Assembly (NCBI GenBank): GCA_031310005.1
Contig: CM062379.1
Coordinates: 3,844,001-3,908,000, forward strand
Length of the DNA: 64,000 nt
Source of the DNA: Dactylellina haptotyla
Lineage: Eukaryota > Ascomycota > Orbiliomycetes > Orbiliales > Orbiliaceae
Direction of reading: 5' to 3'
The position numbers and the translations under genes are program-made. Positions 13,951 to 24,980 of the stretch are shown in pieces. Every line of letters begins with the position of its first letter. Position 1 is the first letter of the stretch. The notes beneath the pieces were generated by a model. It did no database searches. It saw nothing but the letters and a program-made list of their open reading frames with translations, and was not told the DNA's origin.

Positions 13951-14878
13951 ATGGATCGCCTCATTGAGAATTCGCCGGCACCCACACCACAGAAGATATA
14001 AATCAATGTCTTTATACTCTTCGTCTCTAATTGGCAGGAAGTCCACCCTATCGCCGGTTTTTTTTCATGTTGTTTCGAGGTGCACCTCAAAATGCGACTT
14101 GATCAACTTGTGAGATTGGGAAAACTGGAAGCGGAAACGACTCTATTTCTGTATTGAGTTCGCCGTTTGGTGTCAGCTGTATTCCCTCTTCTTGTTACGT
14201 ATCACGAACTGTCTTTTTTTTTTTTTCTTTCTTTTGGTCTTTCGTCTATGGGATTCGTCGTTTTGTGAAGCCTTTTTACTTTTGCTACTATGGAGCAGGT
14301 CGGTTTTTTGATCCATTCTTGGGTTCGTATCTTGCCGTTTTTTATCAGGCGAACATGCTTTGCACTTTTCGTGCAACTTTTTATTATTGTTACTCGTGTC
14401 CTAAATACCTAGCTTGAAAAGGGCGGTTGTAAGATAGGTCATTTTCTCGATCATCTTTCTTCCCGGACACCTCGCCGCATTCTTTGGGCGAGTTCATAAT
14501 ACATCTTGTCTTTGGGTTTGAAAGAGAATTGAGAACATACTAGTTTACTAGTATGAGGAGCAAAACTAAAAATCCAAAAACAAGAATTCACTTAACAATG
14601 AATACTTTAATTTTTAATTTTTTTGTCATTTTTCCAGCGTGAACCCGTAGAGCTGTAGTTACGATACGCTATCCAATAAATTATAATACTGGTTGGCATC
14701 AGGGTATGCCAATAGTTGAGACAACACCAACGCATGGGCCTAATCTTTGCTTTGGACCTGGATTTAAAAATTGAGATTGCCAAACCTCATTCCAGGTATA
14801 GTTTAAAACCCAAGAAACTTGGCCGCCTGCCCTAGCCGTGAACAGAAACACCGTTTCGTCCCCACCAGCTGCACTTCT
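13951..14878. other. Intergenic region with AT-rich tail
   Basis: Long T-rich 3' flank of the 13420 gene (about 14050-14640), no gene seen. It contains the inverted repeat at 14536. Confidence 0.5.
14536..14555. repeat. Perfect inverted repeat, 9-base arms with 2-base centre
   Basis: CATACTAGT-TT-ACTAGTATG. It could be a hairpin or a dimeric protein binding site. It lies downstream of the 13420 gene and may help 3' end formation. Confidence 0.6.
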
Positions 14879-15265
14879 AGTACATTCCCAGCTCCCGTGC
14901 TTGCCCGCGGGACATCGAATCAGCATAGCCATCACAGCTTCGGCCAATGCATGATCCGAGTTTTTGACTAGAACCAGCAAAGCCAAGCGATTATTAGTCT
15001 CTTGTATATTAAATATTTGCTTCTGATAATATAGTCGAATATTGATAGTGGTGTGAAATTTCAAGAATAAATCACATGGTTCCTCAGCATGGACTTACCA
15101 AAACGATAGCTTCTTATTCGCAGGTGGGTTCTGATTACTAAAACCTGGCCTTGGGGTGCTGCGTTCGTCGGTGGGGACTCGGATAGCGTCTTCGCCTTTG
15201 TCGTTTTTGAATATCGTCTGGTATTTGGTGTCAGATTGTTGGGTTTGATTGTTAGAGGGTGGCAT
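14879..15265 (-). CDS. Probable small two-exon gene, 3' structure uncertain
   Basis: The first exon, 15265-15099, opens with an ATG and reads as a hydrophilic peptide containing KYQTIFKNDKGEDAIRVP and DERSTPRPGFSNQNPP, then a strong GTAAGT donor at 15098. With that donor, the acceptor that keeps frame and has a branch-site-like CTAAT upstream is TTCTAG, ending at 14968. It gives a cysteine-containing tail and a stop at 14879, about 85 residues in all. A longer open frame overlaps the second exon (15064-14699, containing FLFTARAGGQVSWVLNYTWN) and looks coding-like. It fits only if a weaker donor inside exon 1 is used. No family recognised. Confidence 0.4.
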
Positions 15266-15910
15266 TGTTGAGTTAATGTTTCGCAGATATATGGCTTTTG
15301 ATTTTTTAAGCGATCTGGGTTCCGTTTGGAGGTAGATATGAAATCTTGCAGACTTTTTAAAGGAATATTCTCTATGTTAAAGAATCATCCATATTCTAGC
15401 ATGCTACGGAGAAGGAGTGATTTTATATTGAAGGTTCACAGATGATATAACAGCCAGTCGTGTACAATATTCGCATTATTACGGCACCGCCCTACGTCCT
15501 TGTTACACAGAACGGCGATACAACTAACCAGCCAAAACTCCTTTCACAAGCTCGCCAAATGCAATAAGCGAGGGGATATAAGCAATGAGCCAGCAAATGA
15601 GCAAGTTATACTTACGGAAATACCGTGCAGTCGTCATGTACTCCACACTTTTTTGCTACATCGACGAATGTAAACTCCGAGGTTAGATTTTATATTATCC
15701 GGAGTTGGTAAGAATGATCCAAAGATCCTCCAAATCAGATATTATAAATGCAAAAAAATGTGGAAGGAATACGGGAAATGTTTCTAGCTCTACAAAAAGA
15801 TTATTTTGGGGCATTCGGTTTCTTGAGAAATTATTAGGGTACAATGGGTACTAGATTTTTTCAATTAAAAAAGAAATAAAGAAAGCAGGAGAAACCTTAT
15901 AAGATACCAT
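15266..15910. other. Intergenic region
   Basis: AT-rich, no gene seen. It should hold the promoter of the 15265 gene and the 3' flank of the 15911 gene. Confidence 0.5.
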
Positions 15911-17075
15911 TCACCTTTTCCTCCCCCTGCGCCTCTTCTTCAATTCAGGAATTGGGGTGGAAGCGCGAGCGGGGGTGGCAGGTGTCGCCGGTCGTGGAAG
16001 ACCGAGCGCGATGGCTTGGTCTTCCGGCGATAATGTCGCAATGAAGTCTAGACAGTTTGGGTCTGGGTCGTGATATCCCGGAGGGTTCTTCATCTTATAG
16101 TCGATGGTTGTTTCACCCGAGGCAAGTCTCGCAAGCAAATCATCAATTTCCTTAGCGAGTTCACTCTTGGGGTAGTCAGGGTCGGTTGGCGAGATGACTG
16201 GGGCGGCGGGGGCAACAGGCTCCGTGGGAGCAGATTTCCCATTCACAACGGCAGTGACATCGCTAGTGGATGAAGACTCAGAGGTAATGGCCTCGTTGGG
16301 ATTGTTTTCGGCATCAGTATTTGCCTTTCCAGTGCTGTTTTGACCTTTCTGCCTGGTATGATGAGATTGCTCCTCTCCGAGCCCCTTGACACCAATGTCG
16401 TGCTTTATGGCGGGTTTAATATCCATGTCTTTATTTTTTCCAGCTTCGAAATTAGTGTCTTCAAGACGACTCTCTTTGAATTCAAGACTTCTAGAGGCCT
16501 CTTCAATTGTGATTGGGGTTGTTGTTGTAACTCTATTGTTGTCAGTAGAATCCTTTCCTTCGATCTTGCTCTCATCTTCTTGGGAGAGCTTTGAAAGAGG
16601 AGACGCGTTCCCACGAATATTGATGATATCAGTATGAGGTGGTTCTTCGATATTGGCAACGTTCGGAGAGGAACTTTTGACGAGAGAGAGCTTGGGGAGC
16701 GACATTCCTTTATCCTTCGGGCTGAACCGACTGGCGAAGTTAGAGAGTGATCTTCTCAATTTGTTACTAGCGAAATAGTCAGTAAACGAAGAGAGAATGT
16801 CATGAATAAAGGTATTAGTCCAAGAAATTTGTAAGAGAACAAATCCAGTTGCAAACTTATAGTCTCATGATATCAGAAATGGAGGCACACCATGGCAATA
16901 AATAAAACACACAATACCCTGATTTGAACACAAAATATAGGCCTAGAATAACATACCTTACAGAAAGTCGCCCACTTCTAGATGGACTATCTTTGCCATT
17001 TTGAGAGGGAGATACACCGCTCGAGCTTCTTTTTGGCGATGTCATAGAAAACTTAGAACTTTGGGCGCGCAACAT
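15911..17075 (-). CDS. Disordered Ser/Thr-rich protein with conserved-looking C-terminus
   Basis: Exon 1 (17075-16957) and exon 2 (16766-15911) join in frame across a 190-base intron, giving 324 residues. The N-terminal region is basic and rich in serine (SPKRSSSGVSPSQNGKDSPS; SNKLRRSLSNFASRFSPKDK). The long middle is acidic, low-complexity and almost certainly disordered. The part most like a folded element is at residues about 235-300: SELAKEIDDLLARLASGE, then a stretch with PPGYHDPDPNCLDFIATLSP and QAIALGLPRP. The tail is a basic KKRRRGRKR, a likely nuclear localisation signal. No enzymatic motif is visible. The function is unknown; a nuclear scaffold or regulator is possible. Confidence 0.7.
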
Positions 17076-17688
17076 AGCGGACTAGAACTCGTGTAGGCGA
17101 AGTTGGAAACTATTTATTTTAGAGAAACGATATTTCGAAGAGACTCTAATAGGCACATTGATGATGATAGAGAAGAAAAGGTTTCATTGACTAGTCAATG
17201 CGATATTCCTTCCAGTATATGGAGAATCTACGTCCCGCTATCTCTGACGTTTTATCTACTCCCAAAATAGACGCGAAGGTCCGAATCACCGCTCGGGACG
17301 AATTAGATTCTAATAAGAATCAGCAACCAATATATAGCAGCTGTATACCTAGACATGCTATCCAACCCGTTCTACATGTTCCCGTAAATGTTGACACCTT
17401 CTGTCAGATGAGATATTTATATATCTAATGGTAATGAAGTCCAGAATCCCAAGGACAACGCGAGGCAAATTTACTTCTAAAGGGAAATATAATACGACTC
17501 CGTAGATTTTCAAGGATATTTTCAGATTTATATAGCCCAAACATCCATATGAGCTGCTCTTAACAGTTACTCCTTAGCATGCTTCGCAATGGACACTACC
17601 AGAGGCCAGGAAGGGACGACTTGCAACACATAAAATACAACATCCCAGTAGCGAGTCTCTTCTCCAGAGTCCAGAACTAACGCTAGCA
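17076..17688. other. Intergenic region
   Basis: No gene seen. It should contain the promoter of the 17075 gene and the 3' flank of the 17689 gene. Confidence 0.5.
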
Positions 17689-18313
17689 TCATTGAGAACC
17701 AAATCCATCGCCCGGCTGGCCTCGACCCTTATCATTCCCATTTGTATCTCTCCTTGCGTTTGTCTCTCTCCTTGGGCTACCCGCTGCACTGCTCCCACCA
17801 CTTCGGTTCGATGTAAGAAGAGTATGCTCCCAATTAAGCGAAACATATGGAGACGGAAGTCTGGGGCCGCCTTGTTCCCGCCTACGCTCTGCCTCGTCCG
17901 GATCCGTTCGTCTCAAATCCACCCCTTCCCAAACCCGATCTTCTTGTTCCTCCAACCTGCGAGCCAGAAACGCCCTCTCAATCAGATCTCGTCTTAATTC
18001 TTGGTCGATAGGTGAGACTTGATACCGGCGTGTGATCACTCGTGGGGTGTAAAACGGCGGTCGCTGTTCTGGAGAGTATGGGGGAGGATCGGCTTGTGGG
18101 ACTTCGTCATCGTTGATTATATTATTCGCTTCGTTGCGTTCGCGACTAGTGTACCTAGGACACGGGGATCTCGGGGTGCTCGAGAGATTTGAATTGGAAC
18201 CTCGCCTTAGCGCAGTTCAAGAGTAGGTAAGTAGTATTTAGTCAGTAACTCGTTACAATAAAGACTATAAGTAGCGTGTGGCTCTACCTCGAACTTCCAC
18301 CAGTACCCGACAT
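17689..18313 (-). CDS. Small PPxY-motif protein, unknown
   Basis: Exon 1 is only 26 bases (18313-18288) and encodes MSGTGGSS. A GTAGAG donor and a CTAAG acceptor lead to exon 2 (18205-17689); frame is kept and the product is 180 residues. Two PY motifs sit close together: PPPYS at residues 49-53 and PPFYT at about 58-62, a spacing suited to WW-domain proteins such as Nedd4/Rsp5 ligases. A charged helical segment follows (IDQELRRDLIERAFLARRLE), with a disordered glycine/serine/arginine tail. No membrane span or catalytic motif is seen. An adaptor role is possible on the PY motifs alone, but the family is not recognised. Confidence 0.65.
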
Positions 18314-18707
18314 TTCAAGGGTTGGTAGCACGACTTTGTGGCTGGACGACGTTGGGAAATGTTGTTTACAGACGCTTGTTGAAAACTAAGATTATCAAGC
18401 CTCTTGTTGCCTATTATAATTTGCTGCACTGTTGCAACAATATAGCCGTTTCAATGCATTATATACAGATGACCTTTACCACATATCACTATTATCACTT
18501 GTAACGACGATCATCTGGAACTGAAGCTGTTGTCTATTGCTACCTGAGTACAAATTTCGTCTAGAATGATATGCAAAACTCCCCTAAACTCTAAACTCCA
18601 ACATTGTGCAGGTAAGTGAAGGAAATACGAGAGTGCGTGTAGTCATAGACATATCCTTTGCATCAAATGTTTGGTCTTTAGTACAGGCAGCACAATCTGG
18701 GTAAACT
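18314..18707. other. Intergenic region
   Basis: No gene seen between the two small minus-strand genes. Confidence 0.5.
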
Positions 18708-18958
18708 TTAATCCTTCTTTGCTTCTGCTTTCTTCGGTTCTTCTGTCTTGCCTTCGCTCTGTGCTTTGACTCGAGCTTCTTTGGCTGCATCGGCTTGTTC
18801 CCCCTGCTTGCGCAACTCTTCTTGCATTTCGGCGGTAGGCATGAAGACACCTGGTGCGCCCTTAATTGCGTTGTGTGAGCTAAAATCAGATTGTATAGTT
18901 AGCAAAAATATCCAACTCGTTCAGAGAGAAGTGGTTTAACCACGCACGTGGATTGCAT
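18708..18958 (-). CDS. 60-residue lysine-rich small protein, unknown
   Basis: A first exon of only 11 bases (18958-18948, MQS plus two bases) splices through GTGCGT...TTTTAG to 18879-18708, keeping frame; 60 residues. The peptide has a conserved-looking core HNAIKGAPGVFMPTAEMQEE followed by a strongly charged helix ending in a lysine/glutamate tail (EGKTEEPKKAEAKKD). It is shorter than most annotation cut-offs, but its splice signals and composition support it. No family recognised. The charged helix could be a coiled coil or an RNA-binding tail. Confidence 0.6.
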
Positions 18959-19918
18959 TTTTGAGTAATTCCGAAAGTAATACGATCGTATGATGGTTGA
19001 GAGTGATTGCTTTAGAAGCTGTATGCTAATATATTCTAGAGGTTGGTTTGCTTTACTGGTGAGGAATAGTTGAGTTATAATAGCGAACTTTTAGGGTCTT
19101 ATATAGCACGAATAAGGTTACGTAAAGCGAAAATCCGGGATGAACTAGACATGGCACTAATAATAAAATTACGCGGGCATGAGGTCATTTTTTGTAGACG
19201 AAGCGACGCAACTTTAAACCAGGCCCGTCGATTGCCGCTTCCGGTAGTCCTTGTGTTGCCGATGTTACACAGTCATTTCATGGTTTTGGCTTGTTAATAT
19301 CACCAGCAATGGACAGCAGCGGATATCCGCCATATTACAACATTAAACTTTGTGTAAATTCGAAAAACAAACAAGAATATCGTTACAGTTTTAAGGTTTG
19401 CATTCGAAGATACAGGCTGCTGGCTTTGAGGCTAGGGTGGAACCTGACCAACATTGTCTCAATCATTCAAGTCTTGCCTGTAATTATAGGGAGGTATAGA
19501 CTAGGAGAACCCTATCTTATAGCTTACCGTGATACTCAATGCAATATACCAATTTGCAAGTGAGCTCCTTACATCAATAATGCCAAAGGATTCGATTTCG
19601 TGAAGGCAAGTAAGTGACCGAAGCCACGGGTTTATAAAATATACTATAATACAATCTTAGAATATCAAAACACCCGTACTATAGAATGCTGGAAAGTGAA
19701 ATAAGAAAGAGGCTTTCAACATTCTTTTTTTTCTGATTTTTAACAACTCGAAGGAAAAACACCAACTCCTATATATATAAGCCCATAACAATGTAGTTAA
19801 GTTGAACCCGTAAAGGCGAAGGAAGACGAGGCTAAAAGCTGAATCTGAATTCATGGTAAGATCTGGTATTGAGAGAAACGTCCGTTGTCGTATTGGGATC
19901 CAGGGGATAACATATTGC
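18959..19918. other. Intergenic region
   Basis: AT-rich, no gene seen. It spans the promoter of the 18958 gene and the 3' flank of syf1. Confidence 0.5.
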
Positions 19919-22886
19919 TCAGTCATCCATGTCAATGTCGATGGCGTCCGGATTTGCGGTGGCTTGAACAGTAATCTGCTCCTTAGGAGCTCCCTGACCG
20001 CCGACAACGCCACCGCTCTTCGCGGCCACAAAGCCCATAGGCGCCCGCAATTCCCTGTCAAGAGCCTGCATAGCATCTCGGGTCCCGTTGGCAGCATTAC
20101 CATCTGTTTCATCAAGTGGCGCACCACCTTTGGATTCTTTACCACGCGCAACAGCCTGTGCAGCGATAAAGTTGACATCGGTACTATGATACGGATTAGT
20201 GTATGATCGCTAAAGGATGGATATGTAATTAGGGAATCGACATACTTGTACTGCGCTTGTACACTTCTCTTGATCCGCAGCATCTCTTTGAAGGTATCCT
20301 CGTTACCGTGCTGCACCTCAAACTTCTCCCACTGTGCCCAGAACTCTGGTGCAACACGAGGGTCGCAAAATTGGCTGGCGTGTCCGTAGATAGCCCTGGC
20401 ACGATCGATTTCGCCCAGCCGTCGCTCCATCTCCGCAAATTTGAGACACATATTCTTCGCTTCGGCGTCTGGTAGAACTTCGATCGCGCGTTCGTAGATC
20501 GGCCGTGTCGACGTGAGACCAAAGTTACCGGCGGACTTCATGATGTACATCTCGTACATCTCGAAGCGATCTTCATCGCTGACAGCACGGGTTGAACGTT
20601 CGTATATTCTCATCGCGTGGCGGGCGAGACCTCGTTCCTCTTCTAGTTGTCCGTACATTATGTATAGAACCTTTGCAAATTTGGGTGGGCAGTTTTCCAG
20701 GGATTGTTCGAATAGGTCGCGGAGACGCTCGAGGTTGGTTTTGCGGTCCATGGCCTTTTTGAGGTAGAGATTCCATATTTCGAAAGCAGTCGGGTAGGTG
20801 AAGAGATCGAGGCCGCGTTCATAAACCTATTTTGCGTTAGTAGAAGGTTAAAAAATTACGATAGATCATGACGCATACCTTGAACGACTCCTCGAAGTAT
20901 TTATTCTCCTCCAACAGATTGGCATAGTTGACAACCGTCTGAGGGGTCGCAATCTTCAACTCGAATATCTTTTCATAGATGCTCTTTGTCTCCTCAAGGG
21001 TACCCACACTCTCAACAAGATCGACGTAAAAGCTCCACAACTTCCAGCTTTTGTGTACTCTCTGTTGCGGGGTGAGTGTCTCGTCAAAGTAGTCGATTTT
21101 GGAGTTTTTAGGTGAAGCAGTGGCTTTTGCCATAATATCCATAGCTTGGTCGAAGTTCTCATTACGTAGCTCCATCTCAGCCCACTCGACCCACATCTCC
21201 GCAAGCTCCTGAACGGTCTTGAAGGGCACCTTGACGGCTTTCTCCATGATCATCCTGGCAGTATTCAAGTCCCCGCCTTCCTCATAGAACTTGCCGTACT
21301 TTGTCCAAAGGCTGCTGAACTTTCCTACTGCCTTCTTAGGCTGAATAGCCGCAATGGCGTCTGTGTAAGTCTGCACTACCTCCTTCTTGTTGTCGCCCCA
21401 CAAAGCAACCCTCTTCTCCCACTCCATAACATCATTGGGGTTCTGCCGTAAAAGCACGTCGTTGACCAGGAATGGCCGTCGGTCCATCAGATACTCGAAC
21501 CTCATCATCTTTCTGTCCAGCTCCTGATCCGCTTCGACATCTACTTTACCAGCAGTTTGTCTCTCCGTGGCGTCCTCCATATCCTGCGATATAATCGTCT
21601 CCTCGAATTCCACGTAGGTGTCAAAGATCTGCGTGAAGTCTCGTACTGTCATCACGGTGGTGATGCCCTCCTCGTAAATATCCCTCGCCTTGTCGAAATC
21701 GCCCACATTCGTCCAGTAGTTCGCCAGGCACGTCCATAACTTGCCTCTCTGATCTTCGAACCTGTGGATTCCGCTCCTGATGATATCCTCCACCGGTAGG
21801 TTCTTGATGTCTCTCGCGTGGTGTTCCAGTAGTTCGCACAGATCCATCCATAGTTGGAAATTACTCTTTCCAGCTCTGCTCCTAAACTTCGGGTTGTTGA
21901 GAATCTCGATGTATTTCTGCGCAGCCTCGGTGTAATACCCCAGCTCAGTCAACAGTTCGATAAACTCCTCGGCTTCTTCAGGATGACCTTGCATGTACCG
22001 TCTCCAGATCTTGATTGCTGTTTCTCCAGAGGCAGAGTTCGCAAAGGGAATATATAACTCCCATATGCGATTATGCTGTGTGATGGGTAGAGCGCGCAAC
22101 GACCGATCGAATGTACGGCGGGTGTGAGAGACCTTGCACTGTTTGAGGAGGAAGGAGAGATAATCGGTCCATATTCGCGGCATCTTGTTGAGGAGGATAA
22201 GGGCGCGTTCGTAGCAATCGTTTACTTTGTCGTATTCGGCAGCGTATTTCGATGGATTGAGTCCTTCGACGTGAGAGACGCGAATATCAAGGTACTGTGA
22301 AGAAATAATAACGAAAAAGAAGAATTGAATCAGATGAGCCAGCTCAGTTGAGGGTTTATGGAAGGGGAGAGAGATGAAGAACATACCATCTTCCACAGTT
22401 TATATGACCTGGGCATTTCCATAACCGCTCGTTCGAAGACCTACACGTCGTCGTCCGGTCAGCTGGCTGCAATTCTCGTCCATCACATTCATGGCTGGCT
22501 GGCGAAACTTACAAACACAAGCTCTGCGAGCTTGCCATTCTTCTTCTTGTGGTTGATGTACTGCAGCCATGTCTTCAACTGAGGTTCCTTGTCTCGCTGG
22601 ATGTCCTGCTCGAATAGCACGTCCTCGTCGGTCTGGAAACACAAGAGATTAAAGAATCCGTTAGCATTCTTGTCGCGTTTGAGGGCGGGTATGTAGCGGC
22701 AATGCAATCCGGGGTTTCACATACGATGAGGAAGAAATCAACGGCATTCTTGGGTTTCTCCGGGGCCGCAGGGGCAGCCGGTGCTGGTACAGCTACAGCT
22801 GATGTTGCTGCTGCTGCTGCAGGGGGGGCGTGAACAGGAGCTGAAGGACCAACCGGCTGGCCAGCCTTTGCTTTCTTGGGTGGCAT
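19919..22886 (-). CDS. syf1: Pre-mRNA-splicing factor Syf1 (HAT/TPR-repeat, XAB2 family)
   Basis: Large helical-repeat scaffold of the Prp19-associated complex and intron-binding complex; its human counterpart XAB2 also acts in transcription-coupled repair. Six exons keep frame: 22886-22725, 22632-22513, 22440-22387, 22294-20879, 20826-20246 and 20183-19919, giving 865 residues. After an alanine/proline-rich leader (residues 1-48), HAT repeats run nearly end to end, with signature segments such as TWLQYINHKKKNGKLAEL, FERAVMEMPRSYKLW, NDCYERALILLNKMPRIWTD and ARAIYGHASQFCDPRVAPEF. The conserved NTDVNFIAAQAVARG motif lies across the last junction, and the protein ends in an acidic IDIDMDD tail, as usual for the family. 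It diverges from vma8 across 468 bases. Confidence 0.95.
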
Positions 22887-23354
22887 CGCGAGAGCGGGTG
22901 GACGTGGTGGTCGTGGTGGTTGTCCGAGGGTGTTCGGACCTGGAGAATTGCCGGACGGACGTTCGAGAGGGGAGCGGAAGCTTGAAACTGGACGGTGAGG
23001 TAGCGCGATGCTCAGACTACCTCATCGTGGCGGACCGTCGTCGTCGATGTCGTCGTCGAGGGGGAAGGTTTGAAGGTTGACTCTTTCGGTCGTCGACGCC
23101 TAAACTTTTTTCTGTGCGCGCGACTCGGCCTGCCTGCCAACCGCATCCCGCCGCCCAATTGGCCCGCCGGGCGTTGCCGGTGCCCACATCTGCGCCTCCC
23201 TCAACGCAGTTCTGGGCACCGCAGAAGGCGGCCCTGCACGCTTTCGGCGGTGGGGCAGTTGCATCATACAACGTTGTGGCAGCTCGCTCGATAGCGGACG
23301 ACGTCGTCTGCCACCATCTTCAACGACCACCGCCATCTCTCCCCCCACGCAACC
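22887..23354. promoter_or_regulatory. Bidirectional promoter of syf1 and vma8
   Basis: 468 bases separate the two start codons. It contains a CCAATTGG element near 23155, GTCGTCGTCG-type repeats near 23035-23055, and pyrimidine-rich sequence just before vma8. No gene is seen inside. Confidence 0.6.
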
Positions 23355-24518
23355 ATGTCCGGAGCCGGTGTACGTGCACCCCATCGATACATGTCCCCAT
23401 GGAAGATTGTGCAGACTGACAGTGGGCCTTCTCCAGAATCGCGAGGCGGTCTTCCCGACCCGTCAGTCCCTCGGACTGATGAAGGCCAAACTGAAGGGTG
23501 CGGAAACCGGCCATTCGCTACTCAAGCGCAAATCCGAAGCTCTGACAAAGTGCGTCCACCACATGCAAATATACGTATATAGAGATATATACACACACTT
23601 CAATCCAATTGCAGTTTTGCTGACATTTCTATAGACGTTTCCGAGGTACCACTTGATTGATATATACGAATATCTCCAAATACACGGGAACCCAGCTTAA
23701 CACGCACAACGTCCAGATATAACCCGCCGCATTGATGAAGCAAAACGCAAGATGGGCCGTGTCATGCAGATTGCCGCCTTCTCCCTCGCCGAAGTCACCT
23801 ACGCCACCGGCGGACAGATCGGCTACCAGGTCCAGGAATCCGTGAAATCAGCACGCTTCCGAATACGCTCGAAACAGGAAAACGTGTCCGGTGTCCAGCT
23901 CCCGGCCTTTGAGAGCTATATCACAGAGGAGAACAACGACTTTGGCCTGACAGGTTTGGGAAGGGGTGGACAGCAGGTGCAGAAGTGTCGAGAAGTCTAC
24001 GGGAAAGCTGTCGAGACGCTGGTGGAGTTGGCAAGCTTGCAGGTTCGAGAGCCCCATTCTCGATATTTGTTGTTTAGGCAGGGCATGGAATACTGATAAG
24101 AGAGCAGACGGCATTCGTGATATTAGACGACGTTATCAAGGTGGGTAGTTGGAATATGGCCTTTCCTAAGCTCGTACTAATACTCTCCTTTCAGATTGTC
24201 AACCGTCGTGTGAACGCCATCGAACATGTCATCATCCCGAGAACCGAAAACACCATCAAATACATCAACTCCGAGTTGGATGAGCTGTACGCCTCCCATA
24301 ACTTTCCATATCTGCCTCCAGCTGCTAACTTTGAACACAGTGACCGCGAGGAATTCTACCGCCTGAAGAAGGTCAAGAACAATAAGAAGAAAGCCATGGA
24401 CGAAGCCGAAGCCGAAATGGCTGCTCGACAGGAGAAGGAACAGATGGCAATATCCGGTATACGGGACGAGCCTGCAGACATGCTGGCGGACGAAGAAGAC
24501 AAGGATGTTATTTTCTAG
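23355..24518 (+). CDS. vma8: V-type ATPase subunit D (Vma8)
   Basis: Central-stalk rotor subunit of the vacuolar proton pump, coupling ATP hydrolysis in V1 to rotation of the membrane ring. Six exons: 23355-23369, 23437-23549, 23635-23645, 23717-24042, 24108-24140 and 24195-24518, totalling 273 residues. The third exon is only 11 bases and supplies the RFR of the conserved ALTKRFRDITRRIDEAK segment; without it the frame breaks. Family blocks are clear: NREAVFPTRQSLGLMKAKLK, MGRVMQIAAFSLAEVTYATG, VQESVKSARFRIRSKQENVSG and NAIEHVIIPRTENTIKYINS. The long antiparallel coiled coil expected of subunit D is present at both ends, and the C-terminus is acidic. Length fits the family. Confidence 0.95.
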
Positions 24519-24980
24519 TGTCTAAATGCGTACTTGGCCTTCATCGTACTCATAGGTATTGCATTCACTACACTATACCATCAACACCACTACCATAGGG
24601 TTTGGCTTTTTTGCACTTTCCTTTTCATCTTTTGCTTCACTGGTACCCCTCAGGCGTCTCGTTAGCGGTTCTTGTTTGAGAGATATATTTATATAAATTC
24701 TTTGTCTCTTTTATTCATCGGCCTATCTATAATATAAGCATCAAAAGGCATCTACTCTAGTGATGTAGCGGTATATATAACAGTGATATAAAATAGCAAA
24801 GCAGGATGCGAAATGCGCTATCCGTGGGTATCGTAAAAAAAAAAAATTAAAAAAAAATGAAAGAAGTGGCTGTAGCAGTTGAACTAGGGAAAAAAGGCAG
24901 TCGCTCCAACTGAAGCATGATGCGGTACGCTCAAAGAACAAGACGAAAATATTAGTATGCAACTCCGAAATGAAAATGGA
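24519..24980. other. Convergent intergenic region
   Basis: 3' flanks of vma8 and the 24981 gene. AT-rich, with A-runs near 24835-24860. No gene seen. Confidence 0.6.
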
